DNA of 64,000 nucleotides from Zantedeschia hybrid cultivar. Lineage: Eukaryota; Streptophyta; Magnoliopsida; Alismatales; Araceae. Every line of letters begins with the position of its first letter. Position 1 is the first letter of the stretch. A program made the translations under genes and the position numbers. Positions 33,704-46,569 of this stretch are shown one piece after another. The stretch covers positions 29,675,614 through 29,739,613 of the forward strand of contig JARZZO010000008.1 in the NCBI GenBank assembly GCA_030544215.1, given 5' to 3'. The notes beneath the pieces are model-generated. The model did not search any database and was not told where the DNA came from. It saw only the letters and a program-made list of their open reading frames with translations.

Positions 33704-34983
33704 CTAGCTGTGGATCACATAGAAAGCTGAACACATTCGATCCTTTACATTTTCCTATGTTACACATGATCAAAGTTTCACACTGCTTTTACTTACATAC
33801 GTTAATAGTTAAGGAGTACAAAGCTAGCGTTAAACAATTGAGAGGAGATACTCTCAGTATAATTTTAAATTAGAGTCCAACAGTATTGAAAGAAGTAGAG
33901 CTCAAATATATGAATAAGTTGAGAAGAAATTACGGCACTTTCTAATGGAATACCTGCCTCCATGAACAACAACAAATTTATAATCACATTTATATGGTTG
34001 ACTTGGAGATGAATACCACGGGCTGAACATACAATAGTAGACGTGAGAAGAAGAGAAGCAAAATCTCTATAATATCAACTCTAGCTACATCATCACAAAC
34101 AATATTCAGAAGCCATATATGGTTCGGGCAGTGCCCCACGGCATGTTCTATCAGCTGCTTCCAAGTCATGGGCTAGCTTGGGTTTCACTATTCCGATTTG
34201 TTGGGCTCACATGTATGCCTCTCTGGCAGAATTCCCGTTTGGGTGGGTGGGTTTACCAAGTTGGGGAGCTCTAAATCAGACACACCGCAGATGTTGTATC
34301 CTCCAAATTCGGATGCATGTTTGAATGCAGCGGTGCACTCTTAATTCTCTACCCTGTGGTTGCTGGGGTCGAGCGCCCACCGACCGGCTCGTGACGTGTT
34401 TTCATGACTCATGGGGGTTGTTGGGCAACATAAACGTGTGGCCCATATATAGAGGTCATTTATCGTTAGGTTCATACATATTGTTGCAAGGATACAGATA
34501 GGTCCATATCTATTGCTGTAAGGATATAGATATCAAGGATAAGTATACAACAAATAGAGATAATTTTCTATGTCTCCTTCACGATAAATTCGGAATTATT
34601 TATACCAAAATTATTTATACCAGAATAAAAGATGTTTCACTTTGACAGTTGTATGAGATCTACTGGCGGAATGGACAGAATAAATAATTCTTAGATCTAT
34701 AGTAGAATTACTTATTTTCCTTATTCAGAGAATAAGCAATTCAAACGCAGTATAACCTATTCCGCCTATCAAACTAGAATTAACCTTATTCTAAGTAGAA
34801 GACCTCTTATTCTCTTATCAAAGTGGCACGTCAAGTACGTATGGGACTGTTATCTTCATTACAAATAGGCATTAGCTTTGGAAGAAAATCCTCAGACTAG
34901 TGAAAAGTGGTTCCCTTAATTCTTGCTTTTGTTGTCAGGCAGCGCTGTATTTGTTTCTCTAACTTCATATAGAAAACTCACTT
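33704..34983. other. Downstream intergenic region
   Basis: 3' UTR of the hydroxylase gene and AT-rich DNA. No gene. The stretch 34560-34810 has words in both orientations (for example 'attctactta' types) suggestive of an old MITE, borders not found. Confidence 0.45.
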
Positions 34984-35012
34984 CTTTTTTTTTTCTTTTT
35001 TCTTTTTTTTCT
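34984..35012 (-). other. T-rich tract (poly-A tail of a minus-strand retroposon)
   Basis: Nearly pure T with three C. As the complement of an A-tail it marks the 3' end of the minus-strand LINE/SINE-like sequence that follows. Confidence 0.6.
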
Positions 35013-35014
35013 TG

Positions 35015-35115
35015 GCTTGGTGTAGCCTAGTGGCTAAAACCCGAATGCAGCCCCTCTGTCCACTCGGGATCGAACCCCAGCGCGCCACTGTGCTGGGACT
35101 GCACGGACAGGAAGT
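35015..35115 (+). mobile_element. tRNA-like (SINE-type) segment
   Basis: TAGCCTAGTGG at 35023-35033 fits a pol III A box and GGATCGAACCC at 35067-35077 fits a B box, about 44 bp apart. It lies directly beside the T tract. It may be a tRNA-derived SINE in plus orientation or a tRNA-like 3' end of the neighbouring LINE; no TSD found. Confidence 0.4.
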
Positions 35116-35900
35116 CCACTTCTATAAGAGAGGATTTGAGCATATTGATATTTCTGACCCAATCTCTTAGTTTCCTAGAAATGTCAGGCTCCTCCCACTG
35201 CAGGGCTTTTACACAAATTTTAGAATCACCCGCAATTTGCAATTTACTGTTCTGAATTCTCAGGCCTTCTTTTAGTCAGCCTCTTCAAGACTACTGAATC
35301 TAGAGCAGACTTCACCTGCTTTGAGAACTCTGCCTGCCCAATTTCTCACCACATACCCAACACCTGAGGCCTTTGTTTCAGTAGCGTGCACCATCAAAAT
35401 TAATTTTCGGCCAACCTTCAGGTGGGGCCTGCCATTTGACCCAAGTTTCTTTGGAGAACTGGATGCTAGCGTTTAACAAACCCCATTTATCAGCTAGGCT
35501 TGCAAGGTTTGGGTCTAAAGTGGGTTCCGGATGTGAAACGTCTAAGAGAGGGATGCATTAATCTCTTTTAGCCTTTTCAATGATCTGGTGTAGTGGGGTA
35601 ATCTTGTTTTCGAAGATTCTTATGTTCCTTCTTTTCCAACAATACCATAAGATAAATGCTAAAAAGTAGGTTTGGTAAATTGATGATGCATCTTTTCTGC
35701 CAATAAGGGTTATCAAGCTCCAGAGCATATCAAAATTTGTGGGGATGTGCTGCCACTTCATCCACAGCTGATTTGAACCCACAATTGTTTAGTCTTCTTA
35801 CAATGTAAAAAAATGTGATGTATGTCTTCCCTGAAATTCTGATAGCTTCAACAAAGGTCAGATTCTGGGAAGCTTCTTTTCTTCAGGAAGTAGGCTGTTG
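35115..35900 (-). pseudogene. L1-type LINE 3' remnant (zinc-finger RVT and RNase H part)
   Basis: Decayed C-terminal end of a non-LTR retrotransposon ORF2 on the minus strand. The frame 35782-35558 has FDMLWSLITLIGR, FLAFILWYCWKRRN and PLHQIIEKAKRD, the segment after the zinc-finger-RVT domain of plant L1 elements. Further on, 'WPKINFDGA'-like (about 35420) and IAGDSKICVKALQW (35235-35190) fit the RNase H fold of the same family. Several stops; the RT domain is missing (5' truncated, as usual for LINEs). Confidence 0.7.
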
Positions 35901-36307
35901 TTAGGCAATTTGAGTACAGTCTACAAAGGAACAGTTTGATGTCCGCTGTTTGTGCTTCTAGCGCCGGTTTGGATGGAACATGGCAGGACATAGCTAGGAT
36001 GGCTTATGCCTTTCTAAATTTTTTATTTTATTTTAATTGCGCAGACTTCAAATACTGGATGGGAATATTTTATATTAGAATAAAACAAAATAACAATTCA
36101 AAAAAAATGTTAGAATTGATTATTCTACTTAGAATAAGTATCAATGGTACATCTTTTATCACATTTTATTATTATTTATTTAAGAATTGCTAGGGCAGCC
36201 AATTGCAGTGATAAAAGGCAAGGATTTTCGTGTTTTGGACAAACATGAGTAAAGAAGTTAGTCTTTAAGAATAAGAATAAGAATAAAATTTATTTAACTA
36301 TATAGAG
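35901..36307. other. AT-rich spacer before the CACTA element
   Basis: No gene recognised; contains AT-rich repeats such as 'aagaataagaataag' (36268-36285). Confidence 0.5.
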
Positions 36308-36310
36308 CAT

Positions 36311-36480
36311 CACTACAACAAAGTTGTTCTGTTCTTACAGAGGATACTTACGATTTTATGAAGTATTAGTATAAGGAATGATTTCTTACGGTTTAATAAG
36401 TTTTAGTTATAGAATATTAAAGCGTAAGTATATTTCCGTAAGTAAAAAATATATTTTATTTATTTAAGAATATAATTCCG
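36311..36480 (+). repeat. CACTA 5' terminus: TIR and subterminal repeats
   Basis: TIR followed by several copies of CTTACGG/GCGTAAG-type words (for example near 36347, 36388, 36423, 36440, 36480). Such words bind the TnpA-type protein in En/Spm elements; here that role is inferred. Confidence 0.85.
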
Positions 36481-36489
36481 TAAGTACCA

Positions 36490-37100
36490 TCCGTGGACCT
36501 AAAAAATATCACTCCCGCGCAAGCAAAAACACTCCCGCGCTAAACCCCTTACACGAAAACCCCCGAATCCCCAAAAAAGGCTATCACCCGCGATCGAAAA
36601 CCCCCAAATCAATCCCCCCAAAAGAAACCCTCCCAACACCGCCACCTTCTGCCTCAGATCCATCAGGCTCGCCCTTCTCAGGCTCTGCTCCATCTCTGCG
36701 AGCACCTCCATCTCCATCTTCCTCACCTTCCTCTCCATCTTCCTCTCCAGCGGCGGCGGCGGCAACGATCTCGGGGAGCACGTGCTCGAGGCGTTGGAGG
36801 GCCGGCACCGAACACCTCGCAGCGGCCGCACCCTCTGCTCCGGGCCGTCCCGCTGCTGCCGGCGCAGGAGGCCAACGCGGCCCAGCCACGACTCACCAGT
36901 AGCCGGCCCATGATATCTGCTTGCCATTGTCTTCCTCGGTGCCTGATATCCGTCTGCCGTATCTCCAACGACCGCCCCGCTCGAAGCAACACTGTGCGCA
37001 GTCGGCGCCAAGAGACACCCAATCGCCGCTGTCTTCTCCGGCACCGCGTGAAGGAACCGGCCGCCACTGTCATCCCCAACGCCTGATCTCCGACCGCCGT
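36490..37100. other. GC-rich region in CACTA 5' part
   Basis: GC-rich, CpG-containing block in otherwise AT-rich DNA. Minus-strand ORFs here (36499-37079) have low-complexity composition (Arg, Ala, Gly, Glu-rich) and no domain. It may be the promoter/5' UTR of the transposase gene or a captured host fragment. Confidence 0.45.
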
Positions 37101-38206
37101 ATCTATTCAGGTGTTGTTTCTTCCTCTATGGTCTCTGTTCAGGTACGGTGTCCCTAACATCTATTAGCCGCTTGTTGTGATCGTTGGTAGAAAGAATCCC
37201 AGTGCCATGGTCTGTTTGATTTTTCCCCATCTTTGAGATCATCCCAGTGTAAGGCATCATTGTGTGATATTGATGCTCTTGATGGTTGCCACAACCTGCA
37301 GCAGTCCTACACTAAGCATGTTGGAGGTTGTGCTGATGATGCATGGGATTATGTGTTTTAGAGATAGTCATTGATGCCTCCAGTGATAGATCTTGCCATT
37401 GTGGATGTCATTTGGACTTGTGGTTAAACTATATCCTGCATACGTCTATGTATTTTGCATAGGAACATTCTGTTAAAACACCCAAGTAGAAGAAAATGAG
37501 AAAATATACACTGCGAAGAGTTTACAATTTCATTTCCACAGATATATATGGAAAAAAAGTGTAAGCATGTAAGATTCATAATACAGAGTTGTTCTGCTCC
37601 CCAAGAACCAGATATGGTAGATATGGTTCTTGGGGAGCAGAACAGATATTTGAATAAATTGCCATTTCAAATGTTCAACCCTCACTCAACAAACAGAACC
37701 ATCCTTTAAGGAAGTACTGCAACCAATGAGGAAATAGATGCTGGAAGCAATGGAGAAACTTGAAACAGGGAGCATGTGAGAAAAACAACAGAAGTGAAAC
37801 AGGTTAACATGCAGAATATGGAAGGGGATGAAGTAAAACATGGTAGTCTGGAAACACCTGAAACTCCACAGAACCATGGGATATCGATGTCAATGTATTT
37901 ATCATGCAATCATATAACTTTTCAAATGAAGTTAGATATTCTCATATGTTTTGCATGTTCTACAGAATCATTTCTGCAGTTGCCCTATTCCAGGAAAACA
38001 ATAATAACCTCTTACGCATGGGAACACATGGACAGTTCCACATGCTAACTTTATTTTGCTTTTATGTTGATTATATGTGTTCTTATGTCAAATAGTTATA
38101 TTTTAGTTTGCATAAATTATGAAATGTATAGATCAACCAAGGCACTGATGTTATCTTTTTTTTATCATTTGTAGTGAAGTTCATTTATCATTTTATATTG
38201 ATCAAT
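37101..38206 (+). other. CACTA region upstream of transposase start
   Basis: No domain recognised; includes a 21-bp perfect hairpin at 37590-37644. An intron acceptor (TTTGTAG) lies just before the first coding exon near 38173. Confidence 0.5.
37590..37644. repeat. Perfect 21-bp hairpin
   Basis: Arms 37590-37610 (TGTTCTGCTCCCCAAGAACC and one more base) and 37624-37644 are exact reverse complements, with a 13-bp centre that can pair further with one bulge. Confidence 0.85.
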
Positions 38207-41200
38207 ATGGATTGGAATTGGATGGATCAACCAAGGCACTCAAAGGAGTACTTAGATGGTGTTGATAAGTTCATTAATTTTGCTTTTGAATCTTTGGGAG
38301 GTTGTGGAAGTATCAAGTGCCCTTGTTTACGTTGTGCATGCACTCTGAAATGGGAAAAAGAAATAGTTAGAGAGCATTTATACTTCAATGGAGTCATCAA
38401 AGATAAGAAGTTTTGGTCTTTTCATGGGAGTGGTTCAAGTTCTAGAAAGCCATCGGCACAAGATAATTCATGTGAACTTCCTTTTAAGGATGGTGCTATA
38501 CATGATATGTTACAAGATGTTTTTGGTATGGAGAACATCAAAGATGCGAAGTCTCAATCTAGTGGTGAGGATGAAAGGAATCATGATGAACTTAACAGTC
38601 TGATTGAAGATATTGAACAACCATTATACCCAGGATGCAAGAAGTTTAACAAACTTTCCTTTGTAATTCGACTATTCAACATAAAGTGCATGGGTCAAAT
38701 GAGTAACAAAGCTTTCAACATGTTATTGAAATTGCTAAAGGAGGCCTTTCCAGAAGGTGAGGTATTACCAAGTTCTTTTTATGAAGTGAAGAAGCTTATT
38801 AGTGACTTGGGATATACTTATGATCGGATTGATGCTTGTCTTAATGATTGTATATTATATCGAAAGGACTATGAGTCATATGAACAGTGCCCTAAATGTG
38901 GAGAAGCTCGATGGAATACACGTGAAGAAGGTGATGACAATGTAAAAAAGGTAGCAAAGAAAGTTCTTCGTCACTTTCCTTTGATTCCAAGATTGCAGAG
39001 GTTATACATGTGCTCTAAATTTTCTACAAATATGAGGTGGCACAAAGATGAGCGGCAAGAAGATAGCATTTTGAGACATCCGGCAGATTCACCTTCTTGG
39101 AAATGTTTGGATTCAATTGATAACTTTGGTTCAGAACCTCGAAACGTACGGTTGGGTTTAGCAAGTGATGGTTTTAATCCTTTCAGAACAATGACCATCA
39201 GCTATAGTACTTGGCCTGTACTCTTGTTTCCATACAACCTATCTCCATGGCTTTGTATGAAGGCACCAAATATTTTTTTATCTCTACTTATTCCAGGCCC
39301 AAAGGGTCCGGGCAATGATATAGATGTCTATCTACAACCACTTGTAGAGGAATTACAGATACTATGGAATGGGGTTGATACCTATGATGCTTCTAAAGGT
39401 GAAAGGTTCCGTATGCGTGCTGCATTATTGTGGACCATAAACGATTTTCCAGCATATGCTTATCTATCTGGTTGGAGCACAAAGGGCCGATTAGCTTGCC
39501 CTATATGTAACAAGGATACATGTTCACATTGGTTAAAGGTAAGTGGAAAGCATTGTTATATTGGCCATCGTCGGTGGTTGAAGGGATCTCACAAATTTCG
39601 TTCGTTGAAAAGACAGTTTGATGGAAAAGAAGAATGGAGAGATAAGCCTACACCATTGTCTGGGATGGATGTGTTGGAGCAGTTACATGGACTCACTTTT
39701 AACTTTGGAAAGCCTCCAAAAGTTTCAGCCAAACCCATGAAACGATCAGGTAACAAATTGAAGTCCAAGAGAAAACGCAAAAATAAAGATTCAACCAAGA
39801 ATGTTGAGGAGAGTGACAACATTGAGGATTCTAAATATCTATCTTGGAAAAAGAAAAGTATTTTCTTTGAGTTGCCTTATTGGAAATCATTACTTCTCCG
39901 ACATAATCTTGATGTAATGCACATTGAGAAGAATGTTTGTGATAGCATTCTTGGTACTCTTCTTGATATTGATGGTAAAAGTAAAGATGGATTGAAAGCT
40001 CGTCAAGATCTAGAAATCTTGGGTTTAAGGTCGTCCCTTCATCCCCAAACATTAAGTCCAAAGAGGCTATTGTTACCACCTGCCATCTTCACACTAAGCA
40101 ACATTGAGCGTGAACAAGTTTGCAATGTCCTAAAACATGTCAAAGTTCCTGATGGTTATGCATCTAATATTTCAAGACATGTTAATCCTAAGGACCGTAA
40201 GAAGATTTGGGGTTTGAAGAGCCATTATTGTCATATTCTCATACAACAATTACTTCCAGTAGCAATTCGGAGAATAGCACAAAAGAAAGTAAGATCAGCA
40301 ATTATTGACCTATGCAATTTCTTTTCACAATTGTGCTCGAAGACATCTTCAGCTAGTGACTTTTATCATCTTCGGCAACATATTGCAATGATTTTGTGCA
40401 ATTTGGAGATGATTTTTCTCCCAAGCTTCTTTGATGTCATGGTACATTTTGCTTATCCATTTACCTGATGAAGCGAGAGTTGCTGGTCATGTACACTATC
40501 GATGGATGTATCCTATTGAAAGGTGTGTTTAGTTATTTCTTATATTGAATAATGTGAATGATATTGAATATATTTGATTTTTTAAACTAAACGATTTAAA
40601 GTTTTGATAGGTATTTAGTGAGGCTTAAGTCATATGTTCGCAATAGGGCTCTTCCTGAAGGTTCCATGGCAGAAGGTTATTTAGCTGAAGAGACTATCAC
40701 ATTTGCTTCAAGATATTTGGATGATGATGTTGAAACATGGCTTAATCGGCCTTTAAGAAATGAAGATGATGGTGGAGTTACAATCGAAAAGGGATAGGAG
40801 ATATTTTCTGAAAGTGGACGTCCTTTAGGGGTCGGAATCATTTGCAATATTGACAATGAAGAGTTGAGTCAAGCACATCGTTATGTGTTATATAATTGTG
40901 CAGCAGTGGCTCCTTACATAGCGTAAGTCATATCTATAATTTGTAGTTAATGTACTAATCTATTATTCTACTAGTGTCACATATCTATCTATCATGCAGT
41001 ATGCACCTTGACTTGATTCGCAAAGAAAGACCCCGGTCATCTAAAATGGAGATTGAGCGCACTCATACCTTAGAGTTTCCACAATGGTTCAAAATCCAAG
41101 TGAGTAAATGTATTCCTATTTTCTGTTCACTTATAAAAGATATCAAATAGCCATGCTGACTAATACCTTTTACCATGTATAGGTTAACAAATTGCAAGAA

Positions 41201-41824
41201 CAGAACAAAGAAGCATTAGATCCAAAGCATAGTTGGTTGAAGGATCGTCCGCTACACATAGTGAAAAAATTTAATGCATGTTTAATCAATGGCTTCCGAT
41301 TTCAAACTTGGAGAGTGGAGGAACGTAGAGTCACCCAAAATAGTGGAGTAATTATGTCTGCTAGGACCTCTAGTTTCTCAAGTTCCAAAGATAAATGCCC
41401 AATTCGTGGAGATGTGACTTATTATGGAGTCCTAGATGAAATTGTACAGTTCAACTATTATGGAGAAATGAAGGTTTTACTTTTCAAGTGTGATTTGATC
41501 GATATTCAACGAGGGGTGAGAGAAGAAGATGGCTTTATATTGGTAAATTTCATCCACAAGTTACGTACATCAGATCCATATGTCTTAGCTTCTCAAGTGG
41601 AACAAGTGTGGTATGTAAAAGATCCCAAGATGGAGGGTTGGCACATCGTCAGGAAGACAAAGCCGAGAAACTATTATGATATGTATTCTGAGGAGAACAT
41701 TGAAAATGATGAGAATGGGTCAACACCTATCGTTAGTGTTGATGATGTTGATGCAAATCTTTTAGATGATACCAATGTCATATGGGAACGAGAGGACATT
41801 GAAGGACTTGAGATCCCAATTTAA
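38207..41824 (+). pseudogene. TNP2-like CACTA transposase, four exons
   Basis: Catalyses excision and insertion of CACTA elements. Exons: 38207-40522, 40611-40922, 41000-41099, 41183-41824, all GT-AG, phases consistent, about 1122 residues. Order: transposase-associated domain (MDWNWMDQPRHSKEYLDG, CPCLRCAC), Transposase_21 core (DSPSWKCLDSIDNFGSEPRN, SYSTWPVLLFPYNLSPWLC, DFPAYAYLSGWSTKG), DUF4218 (HNLDVMHIEKNVCDSILGT, then RWMYPIER across the exon 1/2 junction), DUF4216 (GDVTYYGVLDEIVQFNY, LASQVEQVWYV). Lesions: a 1-nt insertion near 40448, giving an early stop at 40468, and TAG at 40795-40797. The rest is open over more than 1000 codons, so decay is recent. Start chosen at 38207 because it opens the conserved domain. 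Confidence 0.93.
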
Positions 41825-42190
41825 TTTTATCAGTGAACATTTGCTTTTTTTTATCATTGTTATGCTTATCTTGTTCAATTGGATTATGTATGTGATTTGA
41901 TTGCATGTTGGTAATTATACTTGTTCAATTTTTTTACCATGTCAGTAAGCTTTTCACAAACTTGTTTATTTTCCTGTATTTCTGCGACTTATTTTTGAAA
42001 TAGTGCTGGACATTCACTAATCATATCTTAAAATCGTTCATATACAGGATAACGAAAATATTCACCATGTAAGTTTTAAATATGATGTAGATTCATTTTC
42101 CCTTGACTATTGATAATATATTTTCAGTGTCTTTGATTTTTTTTATGTTTCTTTTTTTTTGTTATCACTTGTAGGGGCAGAAAAAAGTTT
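41825..42190 (+). other. Between transposase and protease genes
   Basis: AT-rich spacer. Short exon-like pieces bounded by AG and GT (for example around 42048-42069) may belong to the 5' end of the protease gene; start not determined. Confidence 0.4.
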
Positions 42191-45100
42191 TTGAATTATG
42201 TATATGACAAAGATGGTGATCATGCAAGTCAAGTAGAGGAGGAAAACAAAGTATTGAAGCAATTTGGTTCAACTGCAACCCAAGACTTGCAAAACAAACG
42301 GAGAAAAGGGTTAGCGGACATATATAAAGGCTCCAACGAACAAAGGGAGCTAAATACCAATGATTTTCAATCATATATGGAGTGAGATGATATTTTTCTT
42401 ATAATGTTGTTATTTAGTCATGATAGGTTCATTAATTAAAAAAAAATTGATATTTTTTTTACTCTTGTAGGTACTTGTGGAAGAATATGCCGGAAGAACA
42501 TGTGAATGAGTTCACATATTTTGACTGTTTATGGTTCACCATGTACACGCACTCTTCTTCAAGAAAAAAGGTTTTATCATGGATAAAAGATAAGAATGTG
42601 TTCTCAACGAAATACACTTTTGTTCCAATATGTCTTTGGTGGGTTAGCTTATAAATATAGTCATTACTTGTATAGCACAATGTATGTATATATGTTTCAC
42701 TAATACTTTGTGTTTCTTAATAGGGGGCATTGGAGCCTTCTAATCCTATGTCACTTTGGTCAGAGCTTTCACTCTTCAACTAACCCTCCAATCATGTTGC
42801 TTTTAGATTCACTTTTGAGGGCAGAACCAAAAGAGCTACTTGTTGACATTAGGAGGTAAGTTTTTATGGTATGTTGAAGGTAATTTTTAGTTGATCTGCT
42901 GGCTACTTGTTAACTTGACATGCTTTCATATAGGTTCGCAGTTGATATTTATTCTTTAGAGAGAAGGAAAGAAAGAGAAAAGGATATCTCGACTATTCCA
43001 CTTCTTATTCCACAGGTAAAAAGAACCCCTTAAATAAACACAGGGCAAATATTGCTCTTCTTAGTTTGGAGTGAAACGTCAATCAATTTCAGTATGCTTT
43101 GCTTGATTATGTAATTTCTGTTCATTTGATTAGGGCTTTCGATTAGAAAAGTCCCCAAAGGCCCATGCATGGCTCTTGCTGCTAATCAACATGAATGTGG
43201 TGCTTGTTATTAGCACCACATTCTATGCCATGTCAATTGGTTGTAGACATATACATGGTGAGAAACAGTCTGCCTTTCCCTGCATAGTGGCAGTGGCAGA
43301 TCCAGCTGTTATTGCCCATGGGCTGAGAACTGGCAGAAACAAGCATATCAGCTCCGAATCAACCAGAAGTGGCCCTTCTGTCCTGTTTTGTCCAGTTCGG
43401 AGTTGGTTTCATTTTTTATTAATATTTTTGCTGACTAGATTGGAACTGGCCAAAATTGGACTGGTTCCAATGCAGCAGACTACACATAGTGTATGTAGTC
43501 TACACATGGTTGCACTGATGTTTTACAGACAATTGTGATCCTTACATTTCAATGGCGGATCCTGGTCAATGCTGGCTGATATCCCTTATAATCGGATTGG
43601 CTGGTGCTGATCTGGATTTGAGTTGGCAAGGGACTTTCTAACTATAGGCTTATGATCAGGTTTTCTTTTAGGCATCACTACCCCACTATTGAGCAAGGAG
43701 TTAACATGGAGCATTTGAAAGGAGACAAAGTTCAGCCACCTTGAAAGGAGGTGTTTAAACATGTATCCTTAAACACCTGTGCAGAATCAGGTGTATTAGA
43801 AGGGACACCCTATCAAAAAAAGAAAGAAAGAAAAACAAAACAGAACCCCGAGTTTTGTTATTAATGGAATGTTATGCTTTTGATAAGCATGTACCACATG
43901 ACAACATACAACATGAGAAAGACTTGCTGCACCTGGACTGGACCAGCTGATCAGCAGAAAAGTTTATTCTTGTAATCTGTGATAAAGCAATTGAGTGGGC
44001 TAAGCTTTTGAGAAAGTAAGAGGCTAAGAGGATATCTGTCCATATCAGCCTCATGATTAAGGGGGGAGTTGTGATACACCTGCTAGGTGTATTAGTTTCT
44101 TTGTGGGCTTGTTTTGGGTCACTTTGTGCATGTTGTATGGGGAATCTTTGAGGGCACACCAAGCTAACACTTGTACATGCTTTTTTTCCCCTCATTCCAG
44201 TTGTACAAGAATCATTTTCTACTCTTACTTGGAGTTTCAGACCTTTCTCTGAATAAATACCCAATGACAGTGTAAAAGACTCAAAATGGACAGTTGTAAA
44301 ACCATGATAGTCTAAAACTCTCAGAATGGACGGTTGTACAAGCTGACTTATATTGAAAAGCTTGTACCTTTCTCATGCTTCAGCTTCTAAGAATTTATTC
44401 CAGAAGGTTATAGTTGCTTTGGTGGCTCATTACCAATCAATCGGGTTTTGCTAAGAAATTAGCATAGTTTGCTAGATAGATCGTCCCTTCCCTACTGATC
44501 TCCATCTGCTTAGTATTTTGCACAAAAACATAGGATACGGTAATGGATGTCAGGCTGGTGACTGTGGAAGGTTTAGGGATGCCACTAATTTGAGCTGGGG
44601 AGGGCTAAGATGCAACCCAGTTTCAACCTGAAGTAGACATGGGTCAGCCCTAAACTATATGAACGATAAACGATAAAGATGAGGATCAAAACACCAATAA
44701 TAGTGCCAAACACAGCTGTGAAAATTATGTTTTTTCCCCTTCTAAACCTATATATCTCCTGTTTCCAGACAACACAGTTGTTGCAACTATGTCTGCAGAT
44801 ACATGATTTTGAGAGTCAGAGCAGTTCAATGTTAACTTCTGGATATTTTACTTGACCAAATCATGAGGTGCAGAGACTATTTTGCTGTTCAATAGCTCCC
44901 TTCCAAGCATGCCATGCTATATACCTATCCAGGGGTTTTTAGCATGTTGGTTTCATTGGAGCATTCTATTTCTTTATTTGGAACCTCATTTGAGTGTCTT
45001 TTAGCCTTCCTTCCGGTGGATTTCTTTCTTCCTTGGTCAAACATTCTACTAGGATTATTAGAGAGTTATGACAGTCACAAGCTTTCCCTATGCTGGGAAA

Positions 45101-46557
45101 ATGCAGTGGCATTCAGTTCCTGGTGGAATGATGGGATTGCTGTAAACAGAATTGATTTCATTTCCATATTCGAGGGAAATGAAAGAAGAGGACTGCTCTA
45201 AACAGAACTGATTTTATTTCTGACTTTAACAGTTACACTTGGATGTTAGACATGGTCTGATAGGTTACCAGACTTAATTTGTTTTTCTTATTCCAGGTAG
45301 AACACTAATTTGTTTTTCTTATTCCAGGCTATAATAAAACAGATGGGGATTGGCTGGCTATTTACAAATCAACCATGTTGTTTTACATTGTTGATTTAGT
45401 CCCACATTTTATACCTGATGTTTGGAGGGGTGGATTGTGTCTGAATTTTTACCAATTTACTGACCATGGATGATGGGTGGAGAAATGGAAACGGATATAC
45501 TTGTTTCCTTCTCATTTCTTATGGCAACACCAGAGTCATAAACATAATTGGAAAAGTGATATTTCTGCTCCAATTCTAATTTGTTCTTATCAGAGTCAGA
45601 AACAAGTTATGCGGACTACATCCCCAACCCTGGCCTGTTTACACTCTAAGAGGGTGAAAAAGAGAGCTTGGGAGGATGCAAAAGAGGTGAAACAAGACAA
45701 GGGACAGGAGAGTTAGCTAGGGCTTATTGTTGTCCAGGCTGGGTGGAACAGCTGTTTGAAATTTGATGTGACCCAAAGAATCGAAAACGAACATCATGAA
45801 CTGGTTTTGCTCTTGCTGTTTTCAATCTTGAGTCTGGTACTACCTGGAAACTTGAGAGTTTTGGTTTTACATGGCCTACTGGGGAGGTAGAGAACGTGGA
45901 GCAGGGTTGGGGGAGGTGAATTGGGTGAACTGGTTGCTAGAAATCAGATGTTCACTTGAAAACAGGGAGGCAATGATTATACCTCCTTGTCCCTGTTCAA
46001 ATGAGATGCAACTGACTCAATGATTATACCTCCTTATCCCTGCAGTGACTCACCTGTGCTCTCGTCTTGTCCCTGTATATTATACTTGTGTATATGTGCA
46101 TATGCATATCATTTTTCCTGTATATCCTTTTCCATGTTCTTATTATGTTTTATTTGAGGTGTCACAAATGATTATGTTGTATATTTTAATTATGTAGGTG
46201 CCACAACAAACAAATGGCTCAGAATGTGGCTTCTTCGTGTTGTACTACATTCACTTGTTCATACAGAGTGCTCCACAATCTTTCTCTCAGGACGGTTATC
46301 CATATTTTGTATGTTCTCATTCGTTTATCTGTGTTATATTATTGTTTTGCTGTAATTTATCCTTATGATTGATATATTTTTTTTTGTCTTCTTGTCAGCT
46401 TACTAATGGCTGGTTTAGTCGGACAGATATTGATTCATTTCAGCAAATGCTAACCATAGGAAAGCAGCCAAACACTGTTATTGCACCTGAGATTGCTGAA
46501 GAGAAAATTGGCCATGCATCCGGCAAAAGAAAGTCTCGAGGACCCACCACATTTTGA
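42191..46557 (+). CDS. Ulp1-like cysteine protease of the CACTA element
   Basis: SUMO-protease-type (C48) domain often carried by plant CACTA and Mutator elements; it would cleave SUMO from proteins, substrate unknown. Exons in one consistent frame: about 42191-42379, 42471-42638, 42724-42855, 42934-43015, 46198-46308, 46399-46557. Catalytic residues are all present: His in LWGHWSLLILCH, Asp in MLLLDSLL, Gln and Cys in PQQTNGSECGFFVL. The intron 43016-46197 is unusually long (3182 bp) and falls between the Asp and Cys exons. No stop or shift seen in these exons. The true start is upstream or uncertain, so the N-terminus is incomplete. Confidence 0.8.
43016..46197 (+). other. 3.2-kb intron of the protease gene, content unassigned
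   Basis: No domain recognised on either strand. It holds a 22-bp direct duplication (aatttgtttttcttattccagg, 45276-45297 and 45307-45328) that doubles an acceptor-like site, and a second near-duplicate ('tgattatacctccttgtccctg' type) near 45974 and 46021. Other introns in this gene are about 80-100 bp, so a nested insertion is likely, but I could not find its ends. Confidence 0.5.
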
Positions 46558-46569
46558 GATTTACATGGG

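Noticed and set aside
33119..33773. Minus-strand ORFs opposite hydroxylase exon 2
   Set aside because: Shadows of GC-rich coding DNA; the plus frame has the conserved histidine boxes.
36499..37079. Minus-strand ORFs of 118 and 181 codons in the GC-rich CACTA part
   Set aside because: Compositionally biased, overlapping in several frames, no recognisable domain or splice partners.
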